29,789 bases of DNA from an uncultured Collinsella sp. (GTDB lineage: Bacteria > Actinomycetota > Coriobacteriia > Coriobacteriales > Coriobacteriaceae), in assembly GCA_958405565.1 (NCBI GenBank), contig CATYEN010000027.1:1-29789 (forward strand). Reading direction: 5' to 3'. The translations under genes were made by a program, and so were the position numbers. Below, in pieces: positions 14,988 to 21,565 of this stretch; the first letter of the stretch is position 1, and the number at the start of each line of letters is the position of its first letter. The notes beneath the pieces were generated by a model. That model saw only the letters and a list, made by a program, of their open reading frames with translations. It did no database searches and had not been told where the DNA came from.

Positions 14988-16373
14988 ATGATAAACGGGT
15001 TTCCCGATGGATTCCTATGGGGTGCGTCGACGAGCGCATTTCAGGTAGAGGGCGCCTGGGGGGAGGGCGGCCGAGGCAAGTCGACGACCGATCGCGGCTT
15101 CGGCATCCCCGGAATCACAGATGGCAGCGTGGCGTCCGACCACTACCATCGCTGGAAAGAGGATGTCGACCTCATGGCCGAACTCGGACTAAAGACGTAT
15201 CGCATGAGCTTCTCGTGGTGTCGCATTATGCCCGGTGCGACTTGCGAGCCGAATCCCGAAGCCCTGGCGTTCTACGACGGTCTGATCGATTACCTTCTGG
15301 AAAAGGGCATCGAGCCCTTTGTGACGCTGTACCACTTCGAGTGCCCCCAAGCACTCGTCGACGAGTTCGGCGGATGGTTAGATCGCAGGATGATCGATGC
15401 CTTCGCCCGCTACGCCGAGGTCTGCTTTAGGCACTTTAAGGGCCGTGTAAAGCTGTGGGCGACTATCAACGAGCAGCTTATCGCGACGGCGTCGTCGGTG
15501 AACACCGGGGATACCGAGACCGACCCCAAGAGACACCAGGGCAATACCTATCAGATGAGTTACCACATGTCTCTCGCAGAGCACCGTGCTTTCGAGTTTT
15601 TGCACTCAATCGATCCCGAGGCGAAGATCGGGCCGGTCTGCGCCATCCAGGTGACCTATCCGCTCAGCAGCTCGCCTGCAGATGTGATGGCGGCGCTCAA
15701 TGCCGAGGAGATGGAGCAGTTCTACATGCTCGACATGAGCGTGCGTGGATCGTATTCCCCGTATGCGGCGAGCTATCTCAAGCGCGAGGGGTTCTATCCC
15801 GCGGTCGAGCCCGAGGACGATGCGGTCCTGCACGGGTCGACGCCCGATTTCATCGGCATCAACTATTACTCCAGCAGCTGCGTCAAGGAGCGCACCGAGC
15901 CCATCGTATTCGGTGGCTTCCCGCCTTGGGGCGCGGGCGACTTCGTCCTCTGCGACAACCCGAGGCTCGAGAAGACCGAGTGGATGCCCAACGGCCTCGA
16001 CCCCATCGGGCTGTCGATCGGCATGCGCAAGGTGCATGACCGCTACGGCCTGCCTATGATCATCACCGAGAACGGCATGGCTTTGAGCGAGGAGCCCGAT
16101 GAGTCCGGCGCGATTCACGACGAGCAGCGCATCGCCTATCTCTCCGCGCATATCGCCCAGGTCGGCGAGCTCATCGAGCAGGGTTATCCCATCTTTGGGT
16201 ATTGTCCGTGGAGCTTTGTCGATGTGGTCTCCAGCCATCAGGGCTTCGCCAAGCGCTATGGCCTTGTATACGTGGATCGCACCGATGACGACATCAGGAC
16301 TTGCGACCGGATTCGCAAGGACAGCTTCTATTGGTACCAGAAGGTCATCGCGGGCAATCAGCTGCCTGAATAA
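14988..16373 (+). CDS. GH1 6-phospho-beta-glycosidase with NEQ acid/base motif
   Basis: 461 residues. It begins FPDGFLWGASTSAFQVEGAW. The acid/base Glu162 is in TINEQ, where nearly all GH1 enzymes have NEP or, among phospho-enzymes, NEI; the nucleophile is Glu361 in ITENGM. The C-terminal segment VVSSHQGFAKRYGLVYVD carries S-x6-K-x-Y, the spacing of the phosphate clamp in LacG 6-phospho-beta-galactosidase; BglA-type enzymes have one more residue. The position that is Trp in LacG, contacting galactose, is Ser here. It is therefore predicted to cleave a PTS-phosphorylated beta-disaccharide, with sugar identity open. The ATG at 14988 follows GAAAGGTGG. It lies between a ChbG-like gene and a PTS EIIBC gene and is closely similar over its full length to the GH1 at 21566. 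Confidence 0.88.
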   Translation: MINGFPDGFLWGASTSAFQVEGAWGEGGRGKSTTDRGFGIPGITDGSVASDHYHRWKEDVDLMAELGLKTYRMSFSWCRIMPGATCEPNPEALAFYDGLIDYLLEKGIEPFVTLYHFECPQALVDEFGGWLDRRMIDAFARYAEVCFRHFKGRVKLWATINEQLIATASSVNTGDTETDPKRHQGNTYQMSYHMSLAEHRAFEFLHSIDPEAKIGPVCAIQVTYPLSSSPADVMAALNAEEMEQFYMLDMSVRGSYSPYAASYLKREGFYPAVEPEDDAVLHGSTPDFIGINYYSSSCVKERTEPIVFGGFPPWGAGDFVLCDNPRLEKTEWMPNGLDPIGLSIGMRKVHDRYGLPMIITENGMALSEEPDESGAIHDEQRIAYLSAHIAQVGELIEQGYPIFGYCPWSFVDVVSSHQGFAKRYGLVYVDRTDDDIRTCDRIRKDSFYWYQKVIAGNQLPE

Positions 16374-16439
16374 ACGCAAGTTTTCCGGTTGGCGCGAAGT
16401 CGCCGGCGGGGGATAGAAAGAAACGGGAAGGGAAGTACC

Positions 16440-17870
16440 ATGGCAGATAACAAGCGTATCGCCGAGGATATCCTCAAGGCGGTGGGCGGCCCGAAGAACG
16501 TGACTTCGGCGACCCATTGCATGACGAGGCTCCGCCTTGTGCTCAAGGACGAGTCCAGCATCGACGATGACGAAGTCAAGGCCGTTGACGGCGTGATGGG
16601 CGTTGTTCACGGCGGTCAGCAGTATCAGATCATCGTGGGGACGAACGTGCCCAGGGTGTACGCGGAGTTCTGCTCACTTGCCAACGTCAACGAGCTCGAG
16701 GCGGTTGAGGACGCCGAGGCTGCCGCCGCCGATGTCGAGCTTGTCGGCAAGAAGAAGCTTACGCCCATGCAGATCCTGAAGAACGTCGTCGGTTACATGG
16801 CGGGCTGCATGACCCCGATGATCCCGGTGCTGCTCACGGGCGGTCTCGCAAATGCGATCAATGCCCTGTGCGGTCCGCAGCTCCTGGGCCTGTACCCCGC
16901 GGAGAGCGACATCTACGTGCTCTTCGACTTCATCTACGATGCCGCCCTGTACTTCATGCCTATCCTCGCGGGCGTCAACGCGGCGAAGCAGTTTGGCATC
17001 AACGGTATGCTCGGCGGATTTATCGGCTGCATTCTCATGTCGCCGGATTTCGCCGCAATCATCGCCGAGGGTAAGGCGTTTACCGTCTTCGGCATCCCCT
17101 GCAACACCTCTGCCGCCTATGCCCAGACTGTCCTGCCCATCATGATGTCCGTTCCGCTGTTCGCTGTTGTATATAAGTTTGTCGGCAAGCACCTGCCCGA
17201 CGTGCTCTCCACCGTATTCACGCCCATTTTGAGCCTCCTTGTTACCTCGCCGTTCATCCTGTGCCTGCTCGCCCCCTTCGGTACGATTGTGGGCAACGCC
17301 ATCAGCGGCGGCCTTGCTTGGTTCGGTATGAATACCGGGTTCTTCGGTGTCGGCGTGATCGCCGCCCTTTGGGAGTTCCTCGTCATGAGCGGTATGCATC
17401 TGGCCCTTATGATGCCCATGATGGCCTCGTTCTTCGAGACTGGCGAGATGACCGGTGTCATGCTCGCGGGTAGCTTCGCCACGTGGGCGTGCTTCGGCGT
17501 CGCCCTCGGTGCGGCTCTTCGACTCAGGGGCAAGGCGGAAGGCGGCAACGCCTTCGGCGCCTTCGTGTCCGGTATCTTGGGCGGCGTTACCGAGCCTGTG
17601 CTCTATGGTATCTGCCTGTCTCACGTGCGCTGCTTTGGTGCCTTGATGGTCGGTAGCTTTGTCGGCGGTGCGTATGCTGGCATCGCCAATCTCACCCAGT
17701 ACGTCATCACCTCCGCGAACTTCCTGTCCGTCCTGAGCTATGCGGGCGGCACCAACGCCAACTTCATCCAGGGTATCATCGCGAGCCTCATTTCCCTGGT
17801 CGTCGCAGCTGTGTGCACCTATCTCTTCGGCTTTAGCAAGAAGGAGCTCGATCAGGTAAACGCCAAGTAG
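16440..17870 (+). CDS. PTS EIIBC, glucose/sucrose/beta-glucoside superfamily
   Basis: 476 residues. The N-terminal EIIB domain (residues 1 to about 85) has its phosphorylation Cys in SATHCMTRLRLVL, then GVHGGQQYQIIVG. A short linker leads to the membrane EIIC domain from about residue 105 (LTPMQILKNVVGYMAGCMTPMIPVLLTGGL), with about ten helices and the typical GGVTEPVLYGICL segment. There is no EIIA domain, so it needs a separate glucose-type EIIA encoded elsewhere; the EIIA at 26646 belongs to a different PTS family. It imports and phosphorylates a sugar, probably the substrate of the preceding GH1 enzyme. MurP-, AscF- and TreB-type proteins share this domain order, so the substrate cannot be fixed. 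The ATG at 16440 has GGGAAGGGAAG upstream. The istB remnant begins about 80 bases after its stop. Confidence 0.87.
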   Translation: MADNKRIAEDILKAVGGPKNVTSATHCMTRLRLVLKDESSIDDDEVKAVDGVMGVVHGGQQYQIIVGTNVPRVYAEFCSLANVNELEAVEDAEAAAADVELVGKKKLTPMQILKNVVGYMAGCMTPMIPVLLTGGLANAINALCGPQLLGLYPAESDIYVLFDFIYDAALYFMPILAGVNAAKQFGINGMLGGFIGCILMSPDFAAIIAEGKAFTVFGIPCNTSAAYAQTVLPIMMSVPLFAVVYKFVGKHLPDVLSTVFTPILSLLVTSPFILCLLAPFGTIVGNAISGGLAWFGMNTGFFGVGVIAALWEFLVMSGMHLALMMPMMASFFETGEMTGVMLAGSFATWACFGVALGAALRLRGKAEGGNAFGAFVSGILGGVTEPVLYGICLSHVRCFGALMVGSFVGGAYAGIANLTQYVITSANFLSVLSYAGGTNANFIQGIIASLISLVVAAVCTYLFGFSKKELDQVNAK

Positions 17871-17950
17871 CATTGAGCCTTTGCCCCTTTAGAGGGAAAC
17901 TCCATGATTGATGCAGCCTGAAATAACCCGCGCCTCGCTCTCTCGAGTGG

Positions 17951-18223
17951 GGCGCGCGTCTTGCCTTCTATCACGCATGCGTGGCCGACGGCTATCGCGA
18001 GGTGGGTCTTCCCTCGGCCCGTCTGCCCATGGAACGTGAAGTCCCGCGCTGCCTCGACGAACGACAGCGATTTCGGGTGGTTCGCGCCATGGCTGTCGGG
18101 AAAGGCTGCCTGCGTGAAGTCGTGCCCTTCGAACGACTTCACGCAGGGGAATTTCGCCTTCCTGAACAGCCTTGCGCGCTTGGATTCCTTCCGGACCGTC
18201 ATCTCATGCTCGATGAGCTCGTC
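17951..18223 (-). pseudogene. istB-like ATPase fragment (IS21-family remnant)
   Basis: About 90 residues match the central part of IstB transposition helper ATPases: ELIEHEMTVRKESKRARLF, RDFTFHGQTGRGKTHLAIAVG and a Walker A motif GQTGRGKT. Intact IstB is about 250 residues; here the N-terminal end and everything after the Walker A helix region are gone, and the frame continues into unrelated sequence on both sides. No istA or terminal inverted repeats were found. The fragment lies between the PTS EIIBC gene and luxS and marks the right edge of the first beta-glycoside cassette. Confidence 0.75.
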
Positions 18224-18239
18224 CGTCCTAGGTGGCTCA

Positions 18240-18312
18240 TTTGGGACGGGGCTTTTTTGACTGGTATGATTGGTGCGGCCATTCAAACCAGCTAAAAGAG
18301 CCCCGTCCCAAA
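18240..18312. repeat. Long imperfect palindrome with CCCCGTCCCAAA arms
   Basis: TTTGGGACGGGGC (18240-18252) and GCCCCGTCCCAAA (18300-18312) are perfect inverted ends. The inner sequences TTTTTTGACTGG and CCAGCTAAAAGA extend the stem with a few mismatches to about 25 pairs. It directly precedes luxS. The left arm plus T-run (18253-18258) would act as a terminator half on the plus strand and the right arm on the minus strand. Confidence 0.78.
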
Positions 18313-18334
18313 TTGACTACCGAGAGGATCTGCC

Positions 18335-18823
18335 ATGGAGCGCATTGCGAGTTTTTCCGTTGACCATCTGCTGCTTGAGCCCGGCGTGTATGTGAGCCGC
18401 ATCGACCGCGATCCGGCGACCGGTGCCGCCGTCACCACCTTTGACCTGCGCCTGACCACGCCCAACAAGGAACCGGTCATGAATACCGCCGAGCGCCATA
18501 CCATCGAGCACTTGGGTGCGACGTTCCTGCGCAATCATGCCGAGTGGTCGAGCCGCATCGTCTACTTTGGTCCCATGGGCTGCCGCACGGGCTTTTACCT
18601 GGTCGTGTTTGGCGAGGTGACGAGCGAGGAGATCCTGCCGCTCGTGCGTGAGCTCTTTGAGTTTGTCGCCGGCTTTGAGGGCGATGTCCCCGGAGCTGCT
18701 CCCGATGAGTGCGGTAACTACCTGGACCAGAACCTTCCCATGGCTAACTGGCTCGCGCGCCGCTACCTCGACCGCGACCTGGCCGATATCGACGAGAAGC
18801 ACCTGCACTATCAGCAGGCGTAA
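18335..18823 (+). CDS. luxS: S-ribosylhomocysteine lyase LuxS
   Basis: 162 residues, usual length. LuxS cleaves S-ribosylhomocysteine to homocysteine and DPD, the precursor of autoinducer-2, in the activated methyl cycle. The metal-binding HTIEH motif (His55, His59, with Glu58 as acid/base), catalytic Cys83 in MGCRTGFY, and the third metal ligand Cys126 in ECGNY are all present. The ATG at 18335 follows GAGAGGATC. It is a single gene between the CCCCGTCCCAAA palindrome and its own terminator, with no pfs or methionine genes beside it. It appears to be an ancestral core gene left between two accessory blocks. Confidence 0.96.
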   Translation: MERIASFSVDHLLLEPGVYVSRIDRDPATGAAVTTFDLRLTTPNKEPVMNTAERHTIEHLGATFLRNHAEWSSRIVYFGPMGCRTGFYLVVFGEVTSEEILPLVRELFEFVAGFEGDVPGAAPDECGNYLDQNLPMANWLARRYLDRDLADIDEKHLHYQQA

Positions 18824-18856
18824 GAGCTGTCTACGAAACGACCGTTTGCACCGGAG

Positions 18857-18885
18857 GCGTCCCCGTTTTTTCGGGGACGCTTTTT
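18857..18885 (+). terminator. Rho-independent terminator of luxS
   Basis: GCGTCCCCG (18857-18865) and CGGGGACGC (18872-18880) form a perfect nine-pair stem with a six-T loop, followed by TTTTT (18881-18885). It lies about 35 bases after the luxS stop. Confidence 0.92.
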
Positions 18886-18924
18886 CACGTTGAGCGCTCA
18901 AAATAGTATTTGTTTGTTCTAGAA

Positions 18925-18950
18925 TGTTCGTATAGTCACATAAACGAACA
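18925..18950. promoter_or_regulatory. Operator-like palindrome at the DUF4867 gene promoter
   Basis: TGTTCGT (18925-18931) and ACGAACA (18944-18950) are perfect inverted half-sites with a 12-base spacer. TATAGT (18931-18936) between them is a good -10 box. Related half-sites GTTTGTTC (just upstream) and GCGAACA (touching the ATG) suggest several binding positions. The half-site style resembles DeoR-family operators, but no such regulator is in the window. Confidence 0.55.
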
Positions 18951-18959
18951 GGAGCGAAC

Positions 18960-19604
18960 ATGCATATCTACTCTGTCAACGATCCCGAGTTCAAGCCCTA
19001 TGGCAACGTTTGGGATAACGTCCCGTCCGAGCTTACGTCGCCCGTGCTCGAGGCACTTGCCTCCACGCCCATCCCCGAGGGCAGCAAGTACGTAGCAAGC
19101 GCGCCGGAGCTCGAGGGCGTCAAGGATGCCGATAAACTGGGCTTTCTCATGTTTGGCGGCCGACCCTTCCAGCTTGGCTGGTGTAACGGCCACAACACGC
19201 AGCTCAACTGCCTGGAGTATCACCGCGCCAGCGAGTTTAACCTGGGCGCTCGCGACTTTATCCTGTTCGTGGCGCATCGCTGGGAGATCGAGGACGGCAA
19301 GCTCGACACCGCGTGCGTCAAGGCGTTCCGCGTGCCGGCGGGTACGGTCGTCGAAGTCTTCAACACCACGCTCCACTACACGCCCTGCATGGTCGATGAA
19401 GGCGGCTTCCAGGTGATGGTCGCGCTTCCCGCCGGCACCAATGGTCCGCGCCCCGAGGCTGCATCCGACATGCCTGCCGCCGGTGACGCTTACTGCTACT
19501 GGAAGGCCGACAAGTGGGTCCTCTGCCATGCTGACAGCCCCAAGGCAGCCGAAGGCGGCTACGTAGGCCTCATCGGCAAGAACCTCGACATCACCGTGGA
19601 CTAG
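18960..19604 (+). CDS. DUF4867-like protein, probable cupin-type sugar-metabolism protein
   Basis: 214 residues. The sequence fits the DUF4867 family as I remember it; no reaction is established that I can name. The stretch HNTQLNCLEYHRASEFNLG looks like a cupin metal site (His, Glu, His, Glu), followed by FRVPAGTVVEVFNTTLHYTPCMV, so a double-stranded beta-helix fold acting on a sugar is likely. No signal peptide or membrane segment is seen. AGGAG lies five bases before the ATG. It is transcribed alone from a promoter with its own palindromic operator. Its last codons (LDITVD) and the following 180 bases recur near the end of the window (29537 onward), where only the 3' tail of a second such gene remains. 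Confidence 0.68.
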   Translation: MHIYSVNDPEFKPYGNVWDNVPSELTSPVLEALASTPIPEGSKYVASAPELEGVKDADKLGFLMFGGRPFQLGWCNGHNTQLNCLEYHRASEFNLGARDFILFVAHRWEIEDGKLDTACVKAFRVPAGTVVEVFNTTLHYTPCMVDEGGFQVMVALPAGTNGPRPEAASDMPAAGDAYCYWKADKWVLCHADSPKAAEGGYVGLIGKNLDITVD

Positions 19605-19783
19605 GGGCTTCCGGTCTGTCTCGATCTGTAACATCTAGCGGGCTAAATCGTCTCTACCTGTTACAGATTTAGACAAACTGCAGGGGACAGACTGAACAAT
19701 CTCGATCTGTAACACCAAGCCCGGTTTTGGCGGCCTAACTGTTACAGAATGAGACAAACGGCCCGAACCACCACAAAGGTGCC
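19584..19783. repeat. Direct repeat copy 1 (left boundary of the 9.8-kb block)
   Basis: This stretch runs from the last codons of the DUF4867-like gene through the intergenic region and is repeated with few differences at 29537-29733. It contains two hairpin units: arms GTCTCGATCTGTAACA (19618-19633) with TGTTACAGATTTAGAC (19659-19674), and TCTCGATCTGTAACA (from 19700) with TGTTACAGAATGAGA (19740-19754). Both copies also share CTGCAGGGGACAGACTGAAC between the units. The two copies are in the same orientation. Confidence 0.88.
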
Positions 19784-19797
19784 CCTTTGTGGTGGTT
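19766..19797. repeat. Perfect 14-pair hairpin at the AAA ATPase 3' end
   Basis: AACCACCACAAAGG (19766-19779) and CCTTTGTGGTGGTT (19784-19797) pair perfectly across a TGCC loop. It ends two bases before the stop codon of the minus-strand ATPase and probably protects or ends that transcript. The left arm and loop recur at 29716-29733, where the right arm has been displaced by an apparent insertion element. Confidence 0.8.
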
Positions 19798-19799
19798 GC

Positions 19800-20906
19800 C
19801 TAGAGCTGGCTGCGCAGATAGTCAGCCATATATGGAACGGCGAAACGCACGTAACCGCGGCGCGCCTGTTCGATTACGCCGGCGTCGATGAGGCGCCGGC
19901 GATATTTTTGCGCGTAGTCGGGTGTGACCGACATGCGCTCAGCCACATTGGAAATGCGTGACACGTCGTCTTTGTCATCAGCCATCGCGGCGAGAAACGC
20001 GACGTCTTGATCCGATAGCGCGGCAAGTGTCGTCTCGCACACGTCGTTTTCGAAATCAACCTTCGATGCCTCAATGGCTCCGTCGACTTGCTCTGGCGTT
20101 ACGCGCTCTCCGGCTTTGCAGCGATTGGCGATGTTGTAGCCAATGAGCTGCAACATATAGGGTGAGCCTTGGGTTGCGCGAGCGGCGCGTAGGCGAAGAT
20201 CGCTTGGAATATCAAGGCTGAGCTCATCAAAAGCCCGTTGATAATAGGCGTCGACGTCTCCGACTGAAAGCGGTTCAAGCGTGACCTTACGTGCGCGGTT
20301 GAGAAATGTCAGTACGCGGTCGTTGAGTGTCGCCGAAACTGCTCCCGGAAGACCCGCCATAACGAGTGCGACGTTAAGCCGCTCGCCGACCAGCTCTTGG
20401 TAGGCGGTGACGAGCTGTCTAATCTCAGGTGAATTAGCTTGGAGCTCATCGATAAGGATGAGGATGCCGTGCCCCTGCTCGGTCAGCTTACGCGCCAGCT
20501 GCGTGAGTTTGAACTGGAAACTCTTGGTCTCCTGCACATCGCGTGTGAACTCAAGGCCCGCTGAGAAACCGAAGACGCTCAAGCTGCCGCCGGAAAGTTT
20601 GGGGAGATGACGCTTGCTGACATAGGGCTCGCCAGCCTCTTGGATTTTTTCAACAATGCGCTCGAGCATATCCTCGGAGGCTACGGTGGGCGTGGCGACA
20701 ACAAAGCCGAGCTTGCGTGCGCGGTCGGCGAGTTCCCACAGAAGAACCGTCTTACCGCTGCCTCGCTGCCCAAGCATGAGCGTGGCTCGGTCGCGATTGC
20801 CCGGCTCCTGCTCAAGGCCGGAGATGAATGTCGAAATCACGTTCCCGCGTCCAACCAGATAGGACGGGCGATTTCCGAATGAAGGGGAGAAGATGGTTTC
20901 AGTCAT
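19800..20906 (-). CDS. AAA/STAND-like ATP-binding protein with C-terminal winged helix
   Basis: 368 residues. The N-terminal ATPase module has Walker A GQRGSGKT (46-53), Walker B ILILIDE (148-154) and a downstream VALVMAGLPG sensor region. A helical lid follows with ATQGSPYMLQLIGYNIA. The last ~80 residues (ALSDQDVAFLAAMA to the C-terminus) look like a winged helix, as in archaeal-type Orc/Cdc6-related and STAND-like prokaryotic ATPases. Specific function is unknown; relatives are often orphan genes on mobile or accessory DNA. The start at 20906 has AAAGGAG nearby, preceded by an unusual purine-rich leader on its coding strand (20910-20950). It is the first gene inside the block bounded by the direct repeats and has no obvious operon partner. 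Confidence 0.78.
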   Translation of the reverse strand: MTETIFSPSFGNRPSYLVGRGNVISTFISGLEQEPGNRDRATLMLGQRGSGKTVLLWELADRARKLGFVVATPTVASEDMLERIVEKIQEAGEPYVSKRHLPKLSGGSLSVFGFSAGLEFTRDVQETKSFQFKLTQLARKLTEQGHGILILIDELQANSPEIRQLVTAYQELVGERLNVALVMAGLPGAVSATLNDRVLTFLNRARKVTLEPLSVGDVDAYYQRAFDELSLDIPSDLRLRAARATQGSPYMLQLIGYNIANRCKAGERVTPEQVDGAIEASKVDFENDVCETTLAALSDQDVAFLAAMADDKDDVSRISNVAERMSVTPDYAQKYRRRLIDAGVIEQARRGYVRFAVPYMADYLRSQL

Positions 20907-20960
20907 GAGTCTCCTTTCCTTTTTTTCCTATTTTTTCCTTTCTTTCCTATTCAGTCAAAT

Positions 20961-21203
20961 ATCCCGCCGGCGAAGGCGGCTGCGGGGGTCTCATCGGCAA
21001 AAATCGAGCGCGAGAGCGTAGAGTTTGAGCAAGAGACTTGGACGGGTCGTCTTGAGCGCATCCATGTCAGGCCTGGCGTTGTTGCTGATGAGCCGCTTGT
21101 TGCAGTTACCGTGCGCTTTCCGGCATCCATGGTGGTGGCAATCGACCGGAAGACGGGGGATCGATCCGATTTTATTCGGCGGGCCGTTTTCCCTGCGCTG
21201 TAG
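20961..21203 (+). pseudogene. Ribbon-helix-helix (CopG-like) protein remnant
   Basis: One open frame without a start codon reads, toward its end, VAVTVRFPASMVVAIDRKTG and then DRSDFIRRAVFPAL before a TAG at 21201. The pattern VRFPxxxVxxID...DRSxFIRRAV is the typical ribbon-helix-helix fold of CopG/Arc-type DNA-binding proteins, often antitoxins. The N-terminal half (KIERESVEFEQETW) is acidic and has no family match I know. No ATG or GTG with a ribosome binding site precedes it and a purine/pyrimidine tract borders it, so I read it as a degraded gene. No toxin partner is recognisable. Confidence 0.5.
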
Positions 21204-21565
21204 TAACGTTGCGTCTCCTAAATCGACCTTGGTTTCGTCGAGGAGGTAGATCTTGAGGATGAGGTGTCCTGCTTCGGTGAACCCGTTCTCGAAGACGGGC
21301 AGCACGCGCGACACGGACTACCGCGACCTCCTGACCTTCCGCGACGGGGAGTAGCGGCTTGGCGGTGTGCGGCGCCGGCACGTGACGGTGGCGGGCATGA
21401 GGCTTGGCCTTCGTGACGGCATGTTCTTTAGAGTTTGCGGTGCATGATGGCACGGCCGTTTTCAAATCGTGAAACATTGCCCGGGAATGAGTAACAGGCT
21501 TTGGTTCGTACATCCGTTATAACGGGAGTTGCAAGAAGTGACATCCGTGACGAGAGGTTGAACTC
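21204..21565. other. Gene-free stretch between RHH remnant and cassette B
   Basis: No gene with a ribosome binding site and family match was found. A short plus-strand frame ending at 21354 (NPFSKTGSTRDTDYRDLL, stop after FRDGE) and a minus-strand frame around 21210-21314 look protein-like but could not be assigned, so degraded mobile-element or toxin sequence is possible. The last 110 bases hold the candidate regulator site at 21460 and the leader of the GH1 gene. Confidence 0.4.
21460..21474. promoter_or_regulatory. Candidate RpiR operator upstream of GH1 (TTTCA-N5-TGAAA)
   Basis: TTTCA (21460-21464) and TGAAA (21470-21474) are inverted half-sites with a five-base spacer, about 90 bases before the GH1 ATG. 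The same half-sites and spacer occur in the longer palindrome at 23883-23903 beside the RpiR gene, so both are likely sites for that regulator. Confidence 0.5.

Noticed and set aside
19618..19754. CRISPR array from repeated TCTCGATCTGTAACA units
   Set aside because: Only two inverted-repeat units per copy, with unequal inner sequences and no regular spacers or cas genes; they are paired hairpins.
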